The notes below the pieces were generated by a model, which was not told where the DNA came from, did no database searches, and was given only the letters and a program-made list of their open reading frames with translations. From the NCBI GenBank assembly GCA_964569265.1, contig CAZMTO010000011.1:1-49400 (forward strand): a stretch of DNA of 49,400 nt, in the 5' to 3' direction. Source of the DNA: Avidehalobacter sp964569265. Its GTDB lineage: Bacteria > Bacillota > Dehalobacteriia > UBA4068 > UBA4997. Below are positions 16,052-25,176 of this stretch, piece after piece. Within the stretch, counting starts at the first letter, position 1, and the number at the start of each line of letters is the position of its first letter. A program made the translations under genes and the position numbers.

Positions 16052-16828
16052 TTATAATTCGACACTTTGCCGCCCATAGCCCAAAGCGTTGGTCTGCACC
16101 CCGGCACCCAACAGGGGTTTCAGCAGCATATCAACGGCCGCAGGTGCCAAAACTGGCAGCCCGGCTATAGCTGCTTCGGCTTTTTGCCGCGCCGCACAAG
16201 CCGCTTTAACATAAGCATCGGCAGGCGGGCAGGCATACACCTGCATAGCCTGCAAAATACCCAAATAATAGCCAAATTCGGCATAAGCAGCCTTTTCATT
16301 CTCGGCCATACCGGCAGCATCAGCCGCTATCTGTGCGGCCAGCGCCACAGCCTCGGCGTGTTCTTTGGGCAGGTTGGCCAGTTTCTCATCATCGGTAACA
16401 TAGGCGCGCTTGTCCCAAGCCAGCCGCTCTATTCGCGCCTCAGACCTTCTGGCCAGCACACGGCCTGTTTTATCCAGCCAGTTATCATAACCGGCATTAT
16501 TAAGCCGCACCGCCGCCAGGGCATACAAATAATCGCCCACCAAAATGGCGTGCCCACTTAAAGCGCTGCCGCTCTCCGTATTTAAATCGTGTACCCGCCC
16601 CGCCAAATACGAAAATTCCATAGCTACCGCCAAATTTACCGCCGCAGCCTCGGCAAGGCCGGTGGTAGGCAGCAGCACCAACAGGGGCAGCATATCGCGG
16701 CCGGCAAAATCAAGCCTGGGGCACACCGCCGCCGCCAAATTGTCCGCCAGCGGCAGGTAATCACGGGTTATGACGCCCAGCACTGCCAGCCGGCGGCTGT
16801 TTACTTCGGTTTTTATCGCCCGCAGCAT
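16052..16828 (-). CDS. Degenerate polyprenyl-synthase-like protein (probable non-catalytic subunit)
   Basis: This 258-residue, alanine-rich, helical protein lines up by eye with the neighbouring prenyl synthase. MEFSYLAGRVHDLNTES (residues 70-86) matches the place of ELIHTGSLVHDDIIDGA, GHAILVGDYLYALAA (92-106) matches GQTALYVGDFLIGRA, and FGYYLGILQAMQVYA (185-199) matches FGYRLGMAFQIIDDLLD. Both catalytic aspartate-rich motifs are therefore replaced. Such proteins are known as regulatory small subunits of heteromeric prenyl synthases, so I infer a partner role; a decayed paralogue is the alternative. It starts 4 bp after the proS stop, with its Shine-Dalgarno region inside the end of proS, which suggests translational coupling. 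Confidence 0.65.
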   Translation of the reverse strand: MLRAIKTEVNSRRLAVLGVITRDYLPLADNLAAAVCPRLDFAGRDMLPLLVLLPTTGLAEAAAVNLAVAMEFSYLAGRVHDLNTESGSALSGHAILVGDYLYALAAVRLNNAGYDNWLDKTGRVLARRSEARIERLAWDKRAYVTDDEKLANLPKEHAEAVALAAQIAADAAGMAENEKAAYAEFGYYLGILQAMQVYACPPADAYVKAACAARQKAEAAIAGLPVLAPAAVDMLLKPLLGAGVQTNALGYGRQSVEL

Positions 16829-16832
16829 CGTC

Positions 16833-18560
16833 CTAACGCTCCGGGGTAAGTGCTTCTATAGCCTGTGCAACATATGCGGCCAGCTTATCGGCAGCTTCAT
16901 CTACCGGCCATTCTTCCATTTCGCCGGTAGCGCGGAATTTTACTTCTACATTACCGCGCGCCAATGCCTTGGCACCAATGGTAACGCGCAGCGGGTAGCC
17001 AATCAGGTCGGCATCCTTAAATTTAACACCGGCACGCTCGCCGCGGTCATCCAGCACAACCTCTATGCCGCGGGCCTGCAATTCGGCGTATATTTTTTCG
17101 GCAGCAGCCACCAGCTCCGGCTCACGGTCGTTAACCGGTATAACCACCACCTGATACGGCGCAACCGTCATCGGCCAGATAATACCGTCATCATCGTGGC
17201 TCTGTTCAATAACCGCCGCCAGTGTGCGGCCAACACCAATACCGTAGCAGCCCATAACCACCGGTCGCTCCACGCCGTCCTCGCCGGTATAATAAACGTG
17301 CAGGCTTTCGCTGTACTTGGTGTGCAGCTTAAACACCTGGCCAACCTCTATGCCGCGTGCCAGCTTTAAGTGGCCGCTGCAACAGGGGCACTGCTCGCCT
17401 TCGGTAAGGTAACGCAGGTCAGACACCACATCAATATTAAAATCGCCGCGCTGATAGTTAACGTTCAGCAGGTGGCGTTCACCGTCGTTAGCACCAACAA
17501 TAACGTTATACATCAGCGGTACTTCGCTGTCGGCGTATATCTTTATACCCTGTACGCCCACCGGGCCAAGGTAGCCCACCTTGCTGCCGCCCTTTTCAAT
17601 ACCGGCGTGTTCTGCCAGATTAAGCTCGGCACAACCCAGCAGCGCCTGCAATTTAGCCTCGTTAATAGTACGGTCACCGCGGATAAGCACAATTATCAGC
17701 TCATCATCTGCCTGATAATACATAGTTTTTACAATACGATTGGTGGGCACGTGCAAAAATTCCGCTACATCCTCTACGCTGGCACAATCGGGGGTATCTA
17801 CCTTTTCCATCGGCAGCATTTCTTCGGCTGCAACCGGCAGCGGGTCGCGCCCGGCAATTTCATCGGTTGCCGCGTAATCACAGGTATCACAATACAAAAT
17901 TGCACTTTCACCGGCTTCGGCCAGCGCCATAAATTCGTGGCTGCCCTTGCCGCCAATAGCACCACTGTCGGCTTCTACCGGGCGGAAGTTTAAGCCGCAC
18001 CGCGTAAACACACGGCTGTAGGCATCGTACATAGCGTCGTAGCTTACGCTTAAACCGGCCTCATCGGTATCAAAAGAATACAGATCCTTCATAATAAATT
18101 CTCGGCTGCGCATAAGCCCAAAGCGCGGGCGGCGCTCGTCACGGTATTTAGTCTGAATCTGATAAAGCAACTGCGGCATGGCCTTGTAAGAACGTATATC
18201 GTTTTTAAACAGCACACTGATCATTTCTTCGTGTGTGGGGCCAAGGCAAAAATCGCGGCCGTTTCTGTCTTTTATACGCCACATTTCGGCACCGTAAACC
18301 GCCCAGCGGCCACTTTCCTGCCAAATTTCGGCCGGCTGCACTGCCGGCATAAGCAGCTCCTGACCACCCTTAGCGTCCATCTCCTCGCGCACAATGTTTT
18401 CTATCTTTTTGATAGAACGCCAGGCCAGCGGCAAATAGCTGTACACACCGGATGCACATTTACGCATCATACCGGCGCGCAACATAAGCTTGTGGCTGGC
18501 CAGCTCTGCTTCTGCGGGTACTTCTCGCAGGGTAGGCATAAACATTTTACTTGCTTTCAT
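16833..18560 (-). CDS. proS: Prolyl-tRNA synthetase
   Basis: Class II aminoacyl-tRNA synthetase that charges tRNA-Pro. The 575-residue protein is the bacterial type with an inserted editing domain between the class II core motifs. Visible are the N-terminal FMPTLREVPAEAELASHKLM, motif 2 region KYRDERRPRFGLMRSREFIMKDLYSF, the insertion domain (about residues 230-380, MYYQADDELIIVLIRGD), motif 3 GCYGIGVGRTLAAVIEQ and the C-terminal anticodon-binding domain. The ATG at 18560 has GGAGG eight bases upstream; a TTG one codon earlier is less likely. It follows ispG closely. Confidence 0.97.
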   Translation of the reverse strand: MKASKMFMPTLREVPAEAELASHKLMLRAGMMRKCASGVYSYLPLAWRSIKKIENIVREEMDAKGGQELLMPAVQPAEIWQESGRWAVYGAEMWRIKDRNGRDFCLGPTHEEMISVLFKNDIRSYKAMPQLLYQIQTKYRDERRPRFGLMRSREFIMKDLYSFDTDEAGLSVSYDAMYDAYSRVFTRCGLNFRPVEADSGAIGGKGSHEFMALAEAGESAILYCDTCDYAATDEIAGRDPLPVAAEEMLPMEKVDTPDCASVEDVAEFLHVPTNRIVKTMYYQADDELIIVLIRGDRTINEAKLQALLGCAELNLAEHAGIEKGGSKVGYLGPVGVQGIKIYADSEVPLMYNVIVGANDGERHLLNVNYQRGDFNIDVVSDLRYLTEGEQCPCCSGHLKLARGIEVGQVFKLHTKYSESLHVYYTGEDGVERPVVMGCYGIGVGRTLAAVIEQSHDDDGIIWPMTVAPYQVVVIPVNDREPELVAAAEKIYAELQARGIEVVLDDRGERAGVKFKDADLIGYPLRVTIGAKALARGNVEVKFRATGEMEEWPVDEAADKLAAYVAQAIEALTPER

Positions 18561-18600
18561 CAAAAAATCCTCCTAAATAACTGTTTATATGTATAATTTA

Positions 18601-19686
18601 CTAATTAACATCGTCTTTTGTATCGTCTTTTACATCGGCTTCTATCAGACGCATAAGCTCGTCCACCAAAACTTCAGCCGGGTACTTACCGATAATTTTA
18701 CCTTTGGCAAACAGCACACCTTCGCCGCTGCCGCCGGCCAAACCAAAATCAGCCTCTTTAGCTTCTCCCGGGCCGTTTACCACACAGCCCATAACCGCCA
18801 GTTTAAGCGGCTTTTGTATATTAAGCGCCTCCACGCGGGCTTCCAGCTCGTCGGCAATTTGCGGCAGGTTTATTTTGGTACGCCCGCAGGTTGGGCAAAC
18901 TATGTATTGTGCGCCCCTGCTGTAAAGCCCAAGGCTGCGCAAAATTTCCTGCGCCACAAAAACCTCCTGCACAGGGTCACCCGTAAGCGACACACGCACC
19001 GTATCACCCAGGCCTTCGGCCAGCAGCGCACCAATGCCCACCGCCGATTTTATAGTACCGCGGCGGTAGGTTCCGGCCTCGGTAACACCAATATGGAACG
19101 GATAATCAACATACTGCGCCAGCTCTCGGTAAGCCGCCAGCATAAGCGGCACATTGCTGGCCTTTAGTGATATTTTTATATCATAAAAATCTTCGGCCTC
19201 TAACAGGGCAATTTCCTGCCGGGCACTTTCTACCAGTGCCGCCGCCGTAACCCCGCCGTATTTTGCCAAAATCTCTTTAGAAAGTGAGCCGCTGTTAACA
19301 CCGATGCGTATAGGCACACCGGCTGCCCTGGCAGCCCTTGCCACCGCACGCACGTTATCTGCCCCGCCGATATTACCGGGGTTAATGCGCAGCCCGGCAA
19401 TGCCGCGGCTTATGGCGGCCAGCGCCAGCTTATGGTCAAAGTGAATATCGGCAATAAGCGGCACCGGGCTTTGCGGTATTATCCTGCTCAGCGCATCGGC
19501 TGCGGCCATATCCGGCACCGTAAGCCTTACCAGCGCACAACCGGCAGCAGCCAACTGTTTTATCTGCGTCACCGTAGCGGCAACATCGGCAGTGTCGGTG
19601 TTGGTCATAGATTGAATTACGATCGGCGCATCACCGCCAACCGGCACATCACCTACCATTATGCGGCGGGTTTTTCGTCTTTCCAT
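18601..19686 (-). CDS. ispG: 4-hydroxy-3-methylbut-2-enyl-diphosphate synthase IspG
   Basis: [4Fe-4S] enzyme of the MEP isoprenoid pathway that makes HMBPP from MEcPP. N-terminal RRIMVGDVPVGGDAPIVIQSMTNTDT, ADIHFDHKLALAA and LRINPGNIGG are conserved barrel segments. The cluster-binding cysteines are in CPTCGRTKINL and MGCVVNGPGEAKEADFG. Length of 361 is normal. GAGG lies nine bases before the ATG. Together with dxr two genes upstream it shows use of the MEP pathway. Confidence 0.97.
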   Translation of the reverse strand: MERRKTRRIMVGDVPVGGDAPIVIQSMTNTDTADVAATVTQIKQLAAAGCALVRLTVPDMAAADALSRIIPQSPVPLIADIHFDHKLALAAISRGIAGLRINPGNIGGADNVRAVARAARAAGVPIRIGVNSGSLSKEILAKYGGVTAAALVESARQEIALLEAEDFYDIKISLKASNVPLMLAAYRELAQYVDYPFHIGVTEAGTYRRGTIKSAVGIGALLAEGLGDTVRVSLTGDPVQEVFVAQEILRSLGLYSRGAQYIVCPTCGRTKINLPQIADELEARVEALNIQKPLKLAVMGCVVNGPGEAKEADFGLAGGSGEGVLFAKGKIIGKYPAEVLVDELMRLIEADVKDDTKDDVN

Positions 19687-19714
19687 CTGTATTCGCCTCT
19701 TTATATTTGCCTTT

Positions 19715-20720
19715 TTAAGATATCAGCTTGGTTACGTCAAAATAGGTTATTACCACCATCAGGGTCATAAGCAGCACAAAGCCCACCATATGCACCATAG
19801 CTTCTTTGTCGCGGTCTATGGGTTTGCGGCGCACCGCCTCTATCAGCAAAAACACCAGACGCGCACCGTCCAGCGCCGGTATCGGCAGCAAATTCATCAC
19901 GCCCAAATTTACGCTTAGCATACCGGCAAACAGGCACAAATACATCAGCCCCACATCGGCGTATTCACCCACCAGCGATACCATACCCACCGGCCCGGCC
20001 ACATCAACCTCGGCCGCCCCGATAAGCATATCTTTAAGCGACTGAATAATCATTACCGTAAAGTTTACCGTAGTGGCAAAGCCCAGCTTCAGCGAGCTGA
20101 CAAAATCGGCCCTGCGTATGCCCTGCGTTACACCCAGCAGCGCACGGCCTTCATCATTGGCCATAGCATTAAGACTAAGGGTTTGCGCTTTGCCGTTACG
20201 TTCGTAGCCCACAATTACCTCATCCCCCGGCAAAACCCCGGCCATAAGGGCGGTAACATCAGCCCAACTGTTAACTTCACTGCCATTAAGCGATGTTATA
20301 ACATCACCGGCCTGCAAGCCGGCCGCCGCAGCCGGGGTATCTTCCGCCACCGACCCGATAAGCCCGTCATATGCGGGGGTGCCAAAGTACATAAAGGCCA
20401 CCAAAAAGAACACCACCGCCACCAGCAGGTTCATCAGCGGGCCGGCAAAGGTAACGGCCATACGCACCCATACGCTTTTGTTGCAAAAAGCGCGCGGGTC
20501 GTCACTTTCTTCATCTTCGCCGGGCATTTTTACATAGCCGCCTATAGGCAGCGCCCTTATGGAATACTCGGTTTCTCCCCATTGCCAGCCTAACAGCCGC
20601 GGCCCCATACCCAGCGAAAATTCTTCTACCAGCACGCCGGATTTTTTAGCCACAATAAAATGTCCGAATTCGTGTACCAGCACCAGCACACAAATAATTA
20701 TCAGCGTATAAACAACACTC
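19715..20720 (-). CDS. rseP: Site-2 intramembrane metalloprotease RseP
   Basis: S2P-family zinc protease that cleaves membrane substrates such as anti-sigma factors. The HEFGH zinc motif lies in LVLVHEFGHFIVAKKSGV near residue 20, a PDZ domain lies around 110-190 (AAGLQAGDVITSLNGSEV), and the third zinc ligand motif is NLLPIPALDGARL. Four membrane segments are visible and length is about 335. The start is GTG with GGAGG seven bases upstream. The gene sits between dxr and ispG, the common order. The organism's pro-sigma-K would need a different S2P protease (SpoIVFB). Confidence 0.95.
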
Positions 20721-20838
20721 ACGCTTTAACCTCCCGTCAACACACCGACTACCACACACTTATATTTTACAGCTTTTTTTTGTACAGCTTTTGTACATCT
20801 TTATAGTATAACCCATAACTGTGCGTTTTGCAAATTTT

Positions 20839-22011
20839 TTATTTTGTTAACAACCAATCCGCTGCTTCACGTCTGGCCCGGGCATCGGCAGCCAAAACCG
20901 CAGCCAGATCATCAGCCGGGGTGTTGCAGTGTTTGTCAAGCACAGCCGCCACACCATCGTAAACCGCGCCCAGCTTTATGCGGCCCTGCAAAAAAGCGGC
21001 TACTATAACCTCGTTGGCCGCCGACAACACTGCCGGTGCCGTACCGCCGGCTACACCGGCCTGCCTGGCCAGCCGCAAACAGGGAAATTTTTCCTCATCA
21101 GGCTGCCAAAAGCTAAGCTCGGCAATCGAGGGAAAATCCAGCGGCTTTAACGGGTTGGGCAATCTCTGCGGATAAAACAGCGCAAACTGTATCGGCAGGC
21201 GCATATCGGGGTAGCTCATCTGTGCCAGCAGCGATCCGTCGGCATACTGCACCATAGAATGAATAATACTTTCCGGGTGTATCACCGCCGAAATTTTATC
21301 ATACGGCATATCAAACAGCCAATGCGCTTCAATTATCTCCAGCCCCTTGTTCATCAGGGTAGCACTGTCCACCGAAATTTTGGCACCCATATGCCACGTG
21401 GGGTGTTTAAGCGTTTCTTCCGGGGTGGCTTCGGCTATCTGCCGGGCTGTTGCGTGCTTAAACGGCCCGCCGGAGCAGGTAAGCACCAGCGAATACGGCT
21501 TGGCGCGCCCGTCAAGGCACTGCCAAATAGCCGAATGTTCACTGTCTACCGGAAAAAAGCCAACCTTGCGCTCGGCCACACGGCGCATAACCAGCTCACC
21601 GGCCGCCACCAAAACCTCTTTGTTGGCAAAAGCAATGTCCAGCCCGGCTTCTATGCCCAGCAGCGTGGGCTTTAAACCTGCCAGCCCGGATATTGCCGCC
21701 ACCTGAAGATCAGCCTCCTGCATGGCAGCCACCTGCGCCACACCGTCTTCTCCCAACAAAATTTCAGTGTCACAATCGCCCAGCAACTGTTTAAGCTCGG
21801 CATATTTATCGGCAGCCGCCAGAGCCGCAGCTTTGGGTTTAAACTGCTTTATCTGCGCGGCCAGCAGCTCAACATTGCTGCCGCCGGTAAGGCCCACCAC
21901 CTGCACACGGTCGGCAAACCAATCGCAAACCTCTAATGTCTGCCGCCCGATAGAACCGGTGCTGCCGCAAACCACAATTTTTTTAATTTTTTTATCGCTG
22001 TATGTATCCAT
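20839..22011 (-). CDS. dxr: 1-deoxy-D-xylulose 5-phosphate reductoisomerase
   Basis: NADPH-dependent enzyme for the committed step of the MEP isoprenoid pathway. The NADPH loop is VVCGSTGSIGRQTLEV near the N-terminus; catalytic segments include FANKEVLVAAGELV, FPVDSEHSAIWQCL, KHPTWHMGAKISVDSATLMNKGLE and HPESIIHSMVQYADGS. Length of 390 is typical. GGAG lies eight bases before the ATG. The usual upstream neighbour is cdsA, but here an AI-2E-family permease gene and repeat R2 lie between cdsA and dxr, so the dxr leader includes or follows the repeat. Confidence 0.97.
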   Translation of the reverse strand: MDTYSDKKIKKIVVCGSTGSIGRQTLEVCDWFADRVQVVGLTGGSNVELLAAQIKQFKPKAAALAAADKYAELKQLLGDCDTEILLGEDGVAQVAAMQEADLQVAAISGLAGLKPTLLGIEAGLDIAFANKEVLVAAGELVMRRVAERKVGFFPVDSEHSAIWQCLDGRAKPYSLVLTCSGGPFKHATARQIAEATPEETLKHPTWHMGAKISVDSATLMNKGLEIIEAHWLFDMPYDKISAVIHPESIIHSMVQYADGSLLAQMSYPDMRLPIQFALFYPQRLPNPLKPLDFPSIAELSFWQPDEEKFPCLRLARQAGVAGGTAPAVLSAANEVIVAAFLQGRIKLGAVYDGVAAVLDKHCNTPADDLAAVLAADARARREAADWLLTK

Positions 22012-22050
22012 TGTCTACACTCCGTTTTATGTGTTTGTTTAATTTTATGT

Positions 22051-22384
22051 ATGATACCGCCCACCGCCCTATATACACCGTGCGGCGCGGCTTGTATAAG
22101 TTTTTCAATCAAGGCTGAATAAAGGATTATCTATTCCCGCCCACCGCCCTATATGCCTTGGCAGGCAGCCTTGATTGAAATTATATGACACAGCAGATGG
22201 GGTGCTATTGCCGGTTAACCACCCAAAGTCAAGGAATTGCAAGAGTGGTGCAGATACCTTTGTTAGTATGCCAGAAGGGCAAATGTGCGCCAGATGCAAG
22301 GAATAGAATTTTGAGTCGACAGAGGCGTACTAAAGTACGCCGACAAGTGAGGAAACTGACAACAAAGTAGATGTGCCGCTATTG
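22051..22384 (+). repeat. Modular intergenic repeat, copy R2 (AI-2E permease to dxr gap)
   Basis: This fills nearly all of the 373-base gap. CCACCGCCCTATAT occurs twice 80 bp apart (22061, 22141). A 15-bp perfect inverted repeat TTTCAATCAAGGCTG / CAGCCTTGATTGAAA (22103-22117 and 22166-22180) encloses 48 bases. The box CAGCAGATGGGGTGCTATTG is at 22191-22210. A variable hairpin (TGCC-AGAA-GGGCA) lies between conserved CCTTTGTTAG and TGCGCCAGAT, and the hairpin GGCGTAC-TAAA-GTACGCC is at 22324-22341. A box variant ends at 22384, directly next to the TGA of the upstream gene. Confidence 0.85.
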
Positions 22385-23266
22385 TCAATTCCGCTGTTTA
22401 ACCATATAAAGGAGGCTGACCAATAACGGCCCTATCACCAACCCCAACGCCCCAAACACCGCCAGCCCAACAAAACCCGCCAGCAATGATGCTAACGGGT
22501 GCAGCCCAAGGCCCTTGCCCATAATGCGCGGTTCGGTTATTTGCCGGCCAATAATAATTGCCAGCAGCAACAGCAAAACACCCACCGCCAGCCGTGTATC
22601 ACCCTGCAAGGCCACAAGGCCGGCCATAGGCAGCAGCAGCGCACCGGGGCCTATCATCGGCAGCATATCCAGCAGGGCTATAAACACCGCCGGCAGCAGC
22701 ACGTATTCGGCATTAAGGCACTTTAACCCCACCACCGAAAGCCCAAAAGTTTGCAGCATTACCACCGCCTGCGCCCTAAGATAAGCCGCAAAAGCATTAA
22801 GCGTCTGCGCATAAACCTCGGCAATATGCGCGTGCAAACGCACCGGGGCAAACAAACACAGCGCCTTTAAGGGCAAATCCGGCTCGGCCAGCAAATAATA
22901 CGCCGCAACCACCGTTACAAAAAAGCTGAGCATCAGCTCCGGCGTGGCGCGCAGCATATCTGTTGCCGATGCCAACAGCTTTACGCCCCAATCAGCCAGA
23001 GCAGATTCCCAGCTTAAAGGCAAACCGCCCAATTGCTCAGGCATATCCAATGCGGTTAAGTAACTCAGCAGGTTTTGGGCTTCGGCAAACAAACGAGATA
23101 CCCCCAACCCCACTGCCAACAGCAGCGCCGCCAGCGCCGCGCCAAACACCACCGCTGCCGCCGCCTGCCTGCTGCCATACAACCGGCCAAGCACCGCCAC
23201 GGGGGCTTCTAACAACAGGGCTAACAGCATAGCCAGCAAAAGGGGCATAATTAAACCAGCCAACAT
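22385..23266 (-). CDS. AI-2E/YtvI-family membrane protein (short)
   Basis: Polytopic membrane protein of the AI-2E (UPF0118) family, whose members include transporters and the sporulation protein YtvI; the substrate here is unknown. It has about seven hydrophobic segments, with the family's conserved C-terminal part clear (LPMIGPGALLLPMAGLVALQGD, IIIGRQITEPRIMGKGLGLHPLASLLAGFVG). At 293 residues it is shorter than the usual 340-370, mainly at the N-terminus. GAGAGG precedes the ATG at 23266, and I see no earlier in-frame start before cdsA ends at 23302. The stop codon TGA is followed immediately by the CAATAG end of repeat R2. Confidence 0.85.
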   Translation of the reverse strand: MLAGLIMPLLLAMLLALLLEAPVAVLGRLYGSRQAAAAVVFGAALAALLLAVGLGVSRLFAEAQNLLSYLTALDMPEQLGGLPLSWESALADWGVKLLASATDMLRATPELMLSFFVTVVAAYYLLAEPDLPLKALCLFAPVRLHAHIAEVYAQTLNAFAAYLRAQAVVMLQTFGLSVVGLKCLNAEYVLLPAVFIALLDMLPMIGPGALLLPMAGLVALQGDTRLAVGVLLLLLAIIIGRQITEPRIMGKGLGLHPLASLLAGFVGLAVFGALGLVIGPLLVSLLYMVKQRN

Positions 23267-23301
23267 AGCAAGCCTCTCTACTGCAAAAATATATTGCTAT
23301 G

Positions 23302-24105
23302 CTATGCCCAAAAATATATAGATATGCTTTGATACAAAATTACCAGATAATACACCACCGGTGCCACCAGCGCCATACTGTCAAATCTGTCCATAAGGCC
23401 GCCGTGACCGGGTATAATGTCCGACGCATCCTTTACGCCTACCCAGCGCTTTAACCACGATTCCAGCAGATCACCAACCTGCCCGGCAACCGACCCTACA
23501 AGCGCCATAATAAGCGCAAACCACCAGGCATAATGCAGCACAAATTCGTTATACACGCTGATAGCCAGCATACAGCAGATTGTACCGCCAACAGCACCCT
23601 CCCACGATTTTTTGGGGCTTATTACCGGCGCCATTTTGTGCTTGCCGATAAGCATACCAACGCAGTAAGCACCGGTGTCTGTTGTCCATACGGTTAAAAA
23701 GGCCACCATGGTAAGCAGCCAGGCTTCCTCCATATTTTCCAGGCAGACCAAAAACGACAACGCCCACGCTATCATCATATAGCCCACCAAACCGTAGGCA
23801 AAGTTGGCAAAATCATCCTGAGAGGTTATAAGCCACGCTACCATGGCCACAAATGATATCACCAGACCAAGTTCGCTTATAATACCTATGTTATAGCTTT
23901 GCAGCCCCACCATTAAAACCGCCAGTATCGAAAGCAGCGGCAGCGGTATGTTATGCCCGCGCAGCTTCATCATATCGGCGTATTCCTTAAGCTCGCCCAA
24001 AATCAGCAGGCCCACCAGCAACGTCCATACCCAGCCGCCCAAATACATACCAAAGCAGGCCAGGCCAACTACCATAATTCCACTTGTTAATCTATCCTTC
24101 AGCAA
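23302..24105 (-). CDS. cdsA: Phosphatidate cytidylyltransferase CdsA
   Basis: Integral membrane enzyme that makes CDP-diacylglycerol for phospholipid synthesis. The 267 residues contain about seven membrane segments and the CDS signature near the C-terminus: DLLESWLKRWVGVKDASDIIPGHGGLMDRFDS. Also seen are WTTDTGAYCVGMLIGKHKMAP and SPKKSWEGAVGG. The start is TTG at 24105 with GGGGGTG five bases upstream, overlapping the end of uppS. It is preceded by uppS as usual, but followed by an AI-2E-family gene rather than dxr. Confidence 0.95.
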   Translation of the reverse strand: MLKDRLTSGIMVVGLACFGMYLGGWVWTLLVGLLILGELKEYADMMKLRGHNIPLPLLSILAVLMVGLQSYNIGIISELGLVISFVAMVAWLITSQDDFANFAYGLVGYMMIAWALSFLVCLENMEEAWLLTMVAFLTVWTTDTGAYCVGMLIGKHKMAPVISPKKSWEGAVGGTICCMLAISVYNEFVLHYAWWFALIMALVGSVAGQVGDLLESWLKRWVGVKDASDIIPGHGGLMDRFDSMALVAPVVYYLVILYQSISIYFWA

Positions 24106-24117
24106 GGCAGCACCCCC

Positions 24118-24882
24118 TTACAGCGCGCCAAAGCGGCGGCTGCGTTGTTGATATGCGCAGATAGCGCCAAACAGCTCGGCTTCGTCAAAGTCCGGCCACA
24201 AAACATCGGTAAAATAAAATTCGGCATAGGCCAACTGCCACAGCAAAAAGTTGCTCAGCCGCTGCTCACCCGATGTCCTGATCAAAAGATCAGGCTCCGG
24301 CTGCCCGGCAGTGGTAAGCCAACCGGCAAACTCATCTTCGGTAAGGTTGGCAAGCTCGACCGGCGGCAGGTTAGCCGCTGCATTTTTAACTGCCTGCAAA
24401 ATTTCGGCACGGCCACCGTAATTAAGTGCCAAATTAAGTATCAGCCCTTCTTCGGCGGTGCGCACATTGGCTGTAGCTTCTATCAGGCGGTTAAGCGCAG
24501 CCCTTTGCAGCATCGGCAGCCCGGCCATATCACCCAACACCCGCACTTCCACCTGATTATCACGCAGTTTGGGCAGCTTACTGGCCGCAAATTCCGCCAG
24601 CAGGCTCATCAGTGCCCCAACCTCGCTTAGCGGGCGGCGCCAGTTTTCCGTCGAAAAAGCGTACAGCGTAAGATGTTTTACGCCCAGCTTGCGGCAGGCC
24701 ATAACCACATCCTCCACGCGCTCTACCCCGGCACGGTGCCCGGCAGTACGCTCTAAGCCGCGCTGTTTGGCCCAGCGCCCATTACCGTCCATAACAATGG
24801 CAATATGCGCCGGCACAGCCTGCGGCACCAGCATAAGGCCGGTTTTTTGCTGCAAGCCTTCAATATAATCCATATTCATCAT
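24118..24882 (-). CDS. uppS: Undecaprenyl (isoprenyl) diphosphate synthase UppS
   Basis: Cis-prenyltransferase that makes the C55 lipid carrier precursor for cell wall synthesis. The substrate loop IAIVMDGNGRWAKQRGLERTAGHRAG and the C-terminal DLLIRTSGEQRLSNFLLWQLAYAEFYFTDVLWPDF are diagnostic. Length is 254. Three ATGs lie close together at the start (24882, 24879, 24873); GGTGA upstream fits the first or second. It precedes cdsA by 12 bp. Confidence 0.96.
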   Translation of the reverse strand: MMNMDYIEGLQQKTGLMLVPQAVPAHIAIVMDGNGRWAKQRGLERTAGHRAGVERVEDVVMACRKLGVKHLTLYAFSTENWRRPLSEVGALMSLLAEFAASKLPKLRDNQVEVRVLGDMAGLPMLQRAALNRLIEATANVRTAEEGLILNLALNYGGRAEILQAVKNAAANLPPVELANLTEDEFAGWLTTAGQPEPDLLIRTSGEQRLSNFLLWQLAYAEFYFTDVLWPDFDEAELFGAICAYQQRSRRFGAL

Positions 24883-24921
24883 ACGTCACCAAATATCCCA
24901 AAATAATTTATCCCTGCCTTA

Positions 24922-25176
24922 TTATTGACCCGGATCAACAGAAAGATAAGCGTAAATTGCCCGGGCTATCTGGTCGGGGCAGGATGTTCCCCTGCCGCGG
25001 CAATCTACCCCAAACAGGGTATCGGCAGCCTCTTTGGCCGGGCGGCCCACCAGCAAACGGCTTATGCCCTGCAAATTACCGTGGCAGCCGCCGACAATAT
25101 CCAGCTTGGTGATAATACCGTTTTCTATCTCTAAATCAAACTCTCGGGAACATACCCCATACGGTTGAAACTTCAT
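24922..25176 (-). CDS. TSCPD-domain protein (TIGR03905-like)
   Basis: Small 84-residue protein with the TSCPD motif near its C-terminus (GRGTSCPDQIARAI) and conserved GGCHGNLQGISRLL and GVDCRGRG cysteine-containing segments. These match the small uncharacterised TIGR03905/TSCPD family common in Clostridia. TSCPD domains also occur at the end of some ribonucleotide reductases, but this is a stand-alone protein and its function is unknown. GGAGG lies eleven bases upstream of the ATG. It lies 40 bp ahead of uppS and may head that transcription unit. Confidence 0.85.
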   Translation of the reverse strand: MKFQPYGVCSREFDLEIENGIITKLDIVGGCHGNLQGISRLLVGRPAKEAADTLFGVDCRGRGTSCPDQIARAIYAYLSVDPGQ

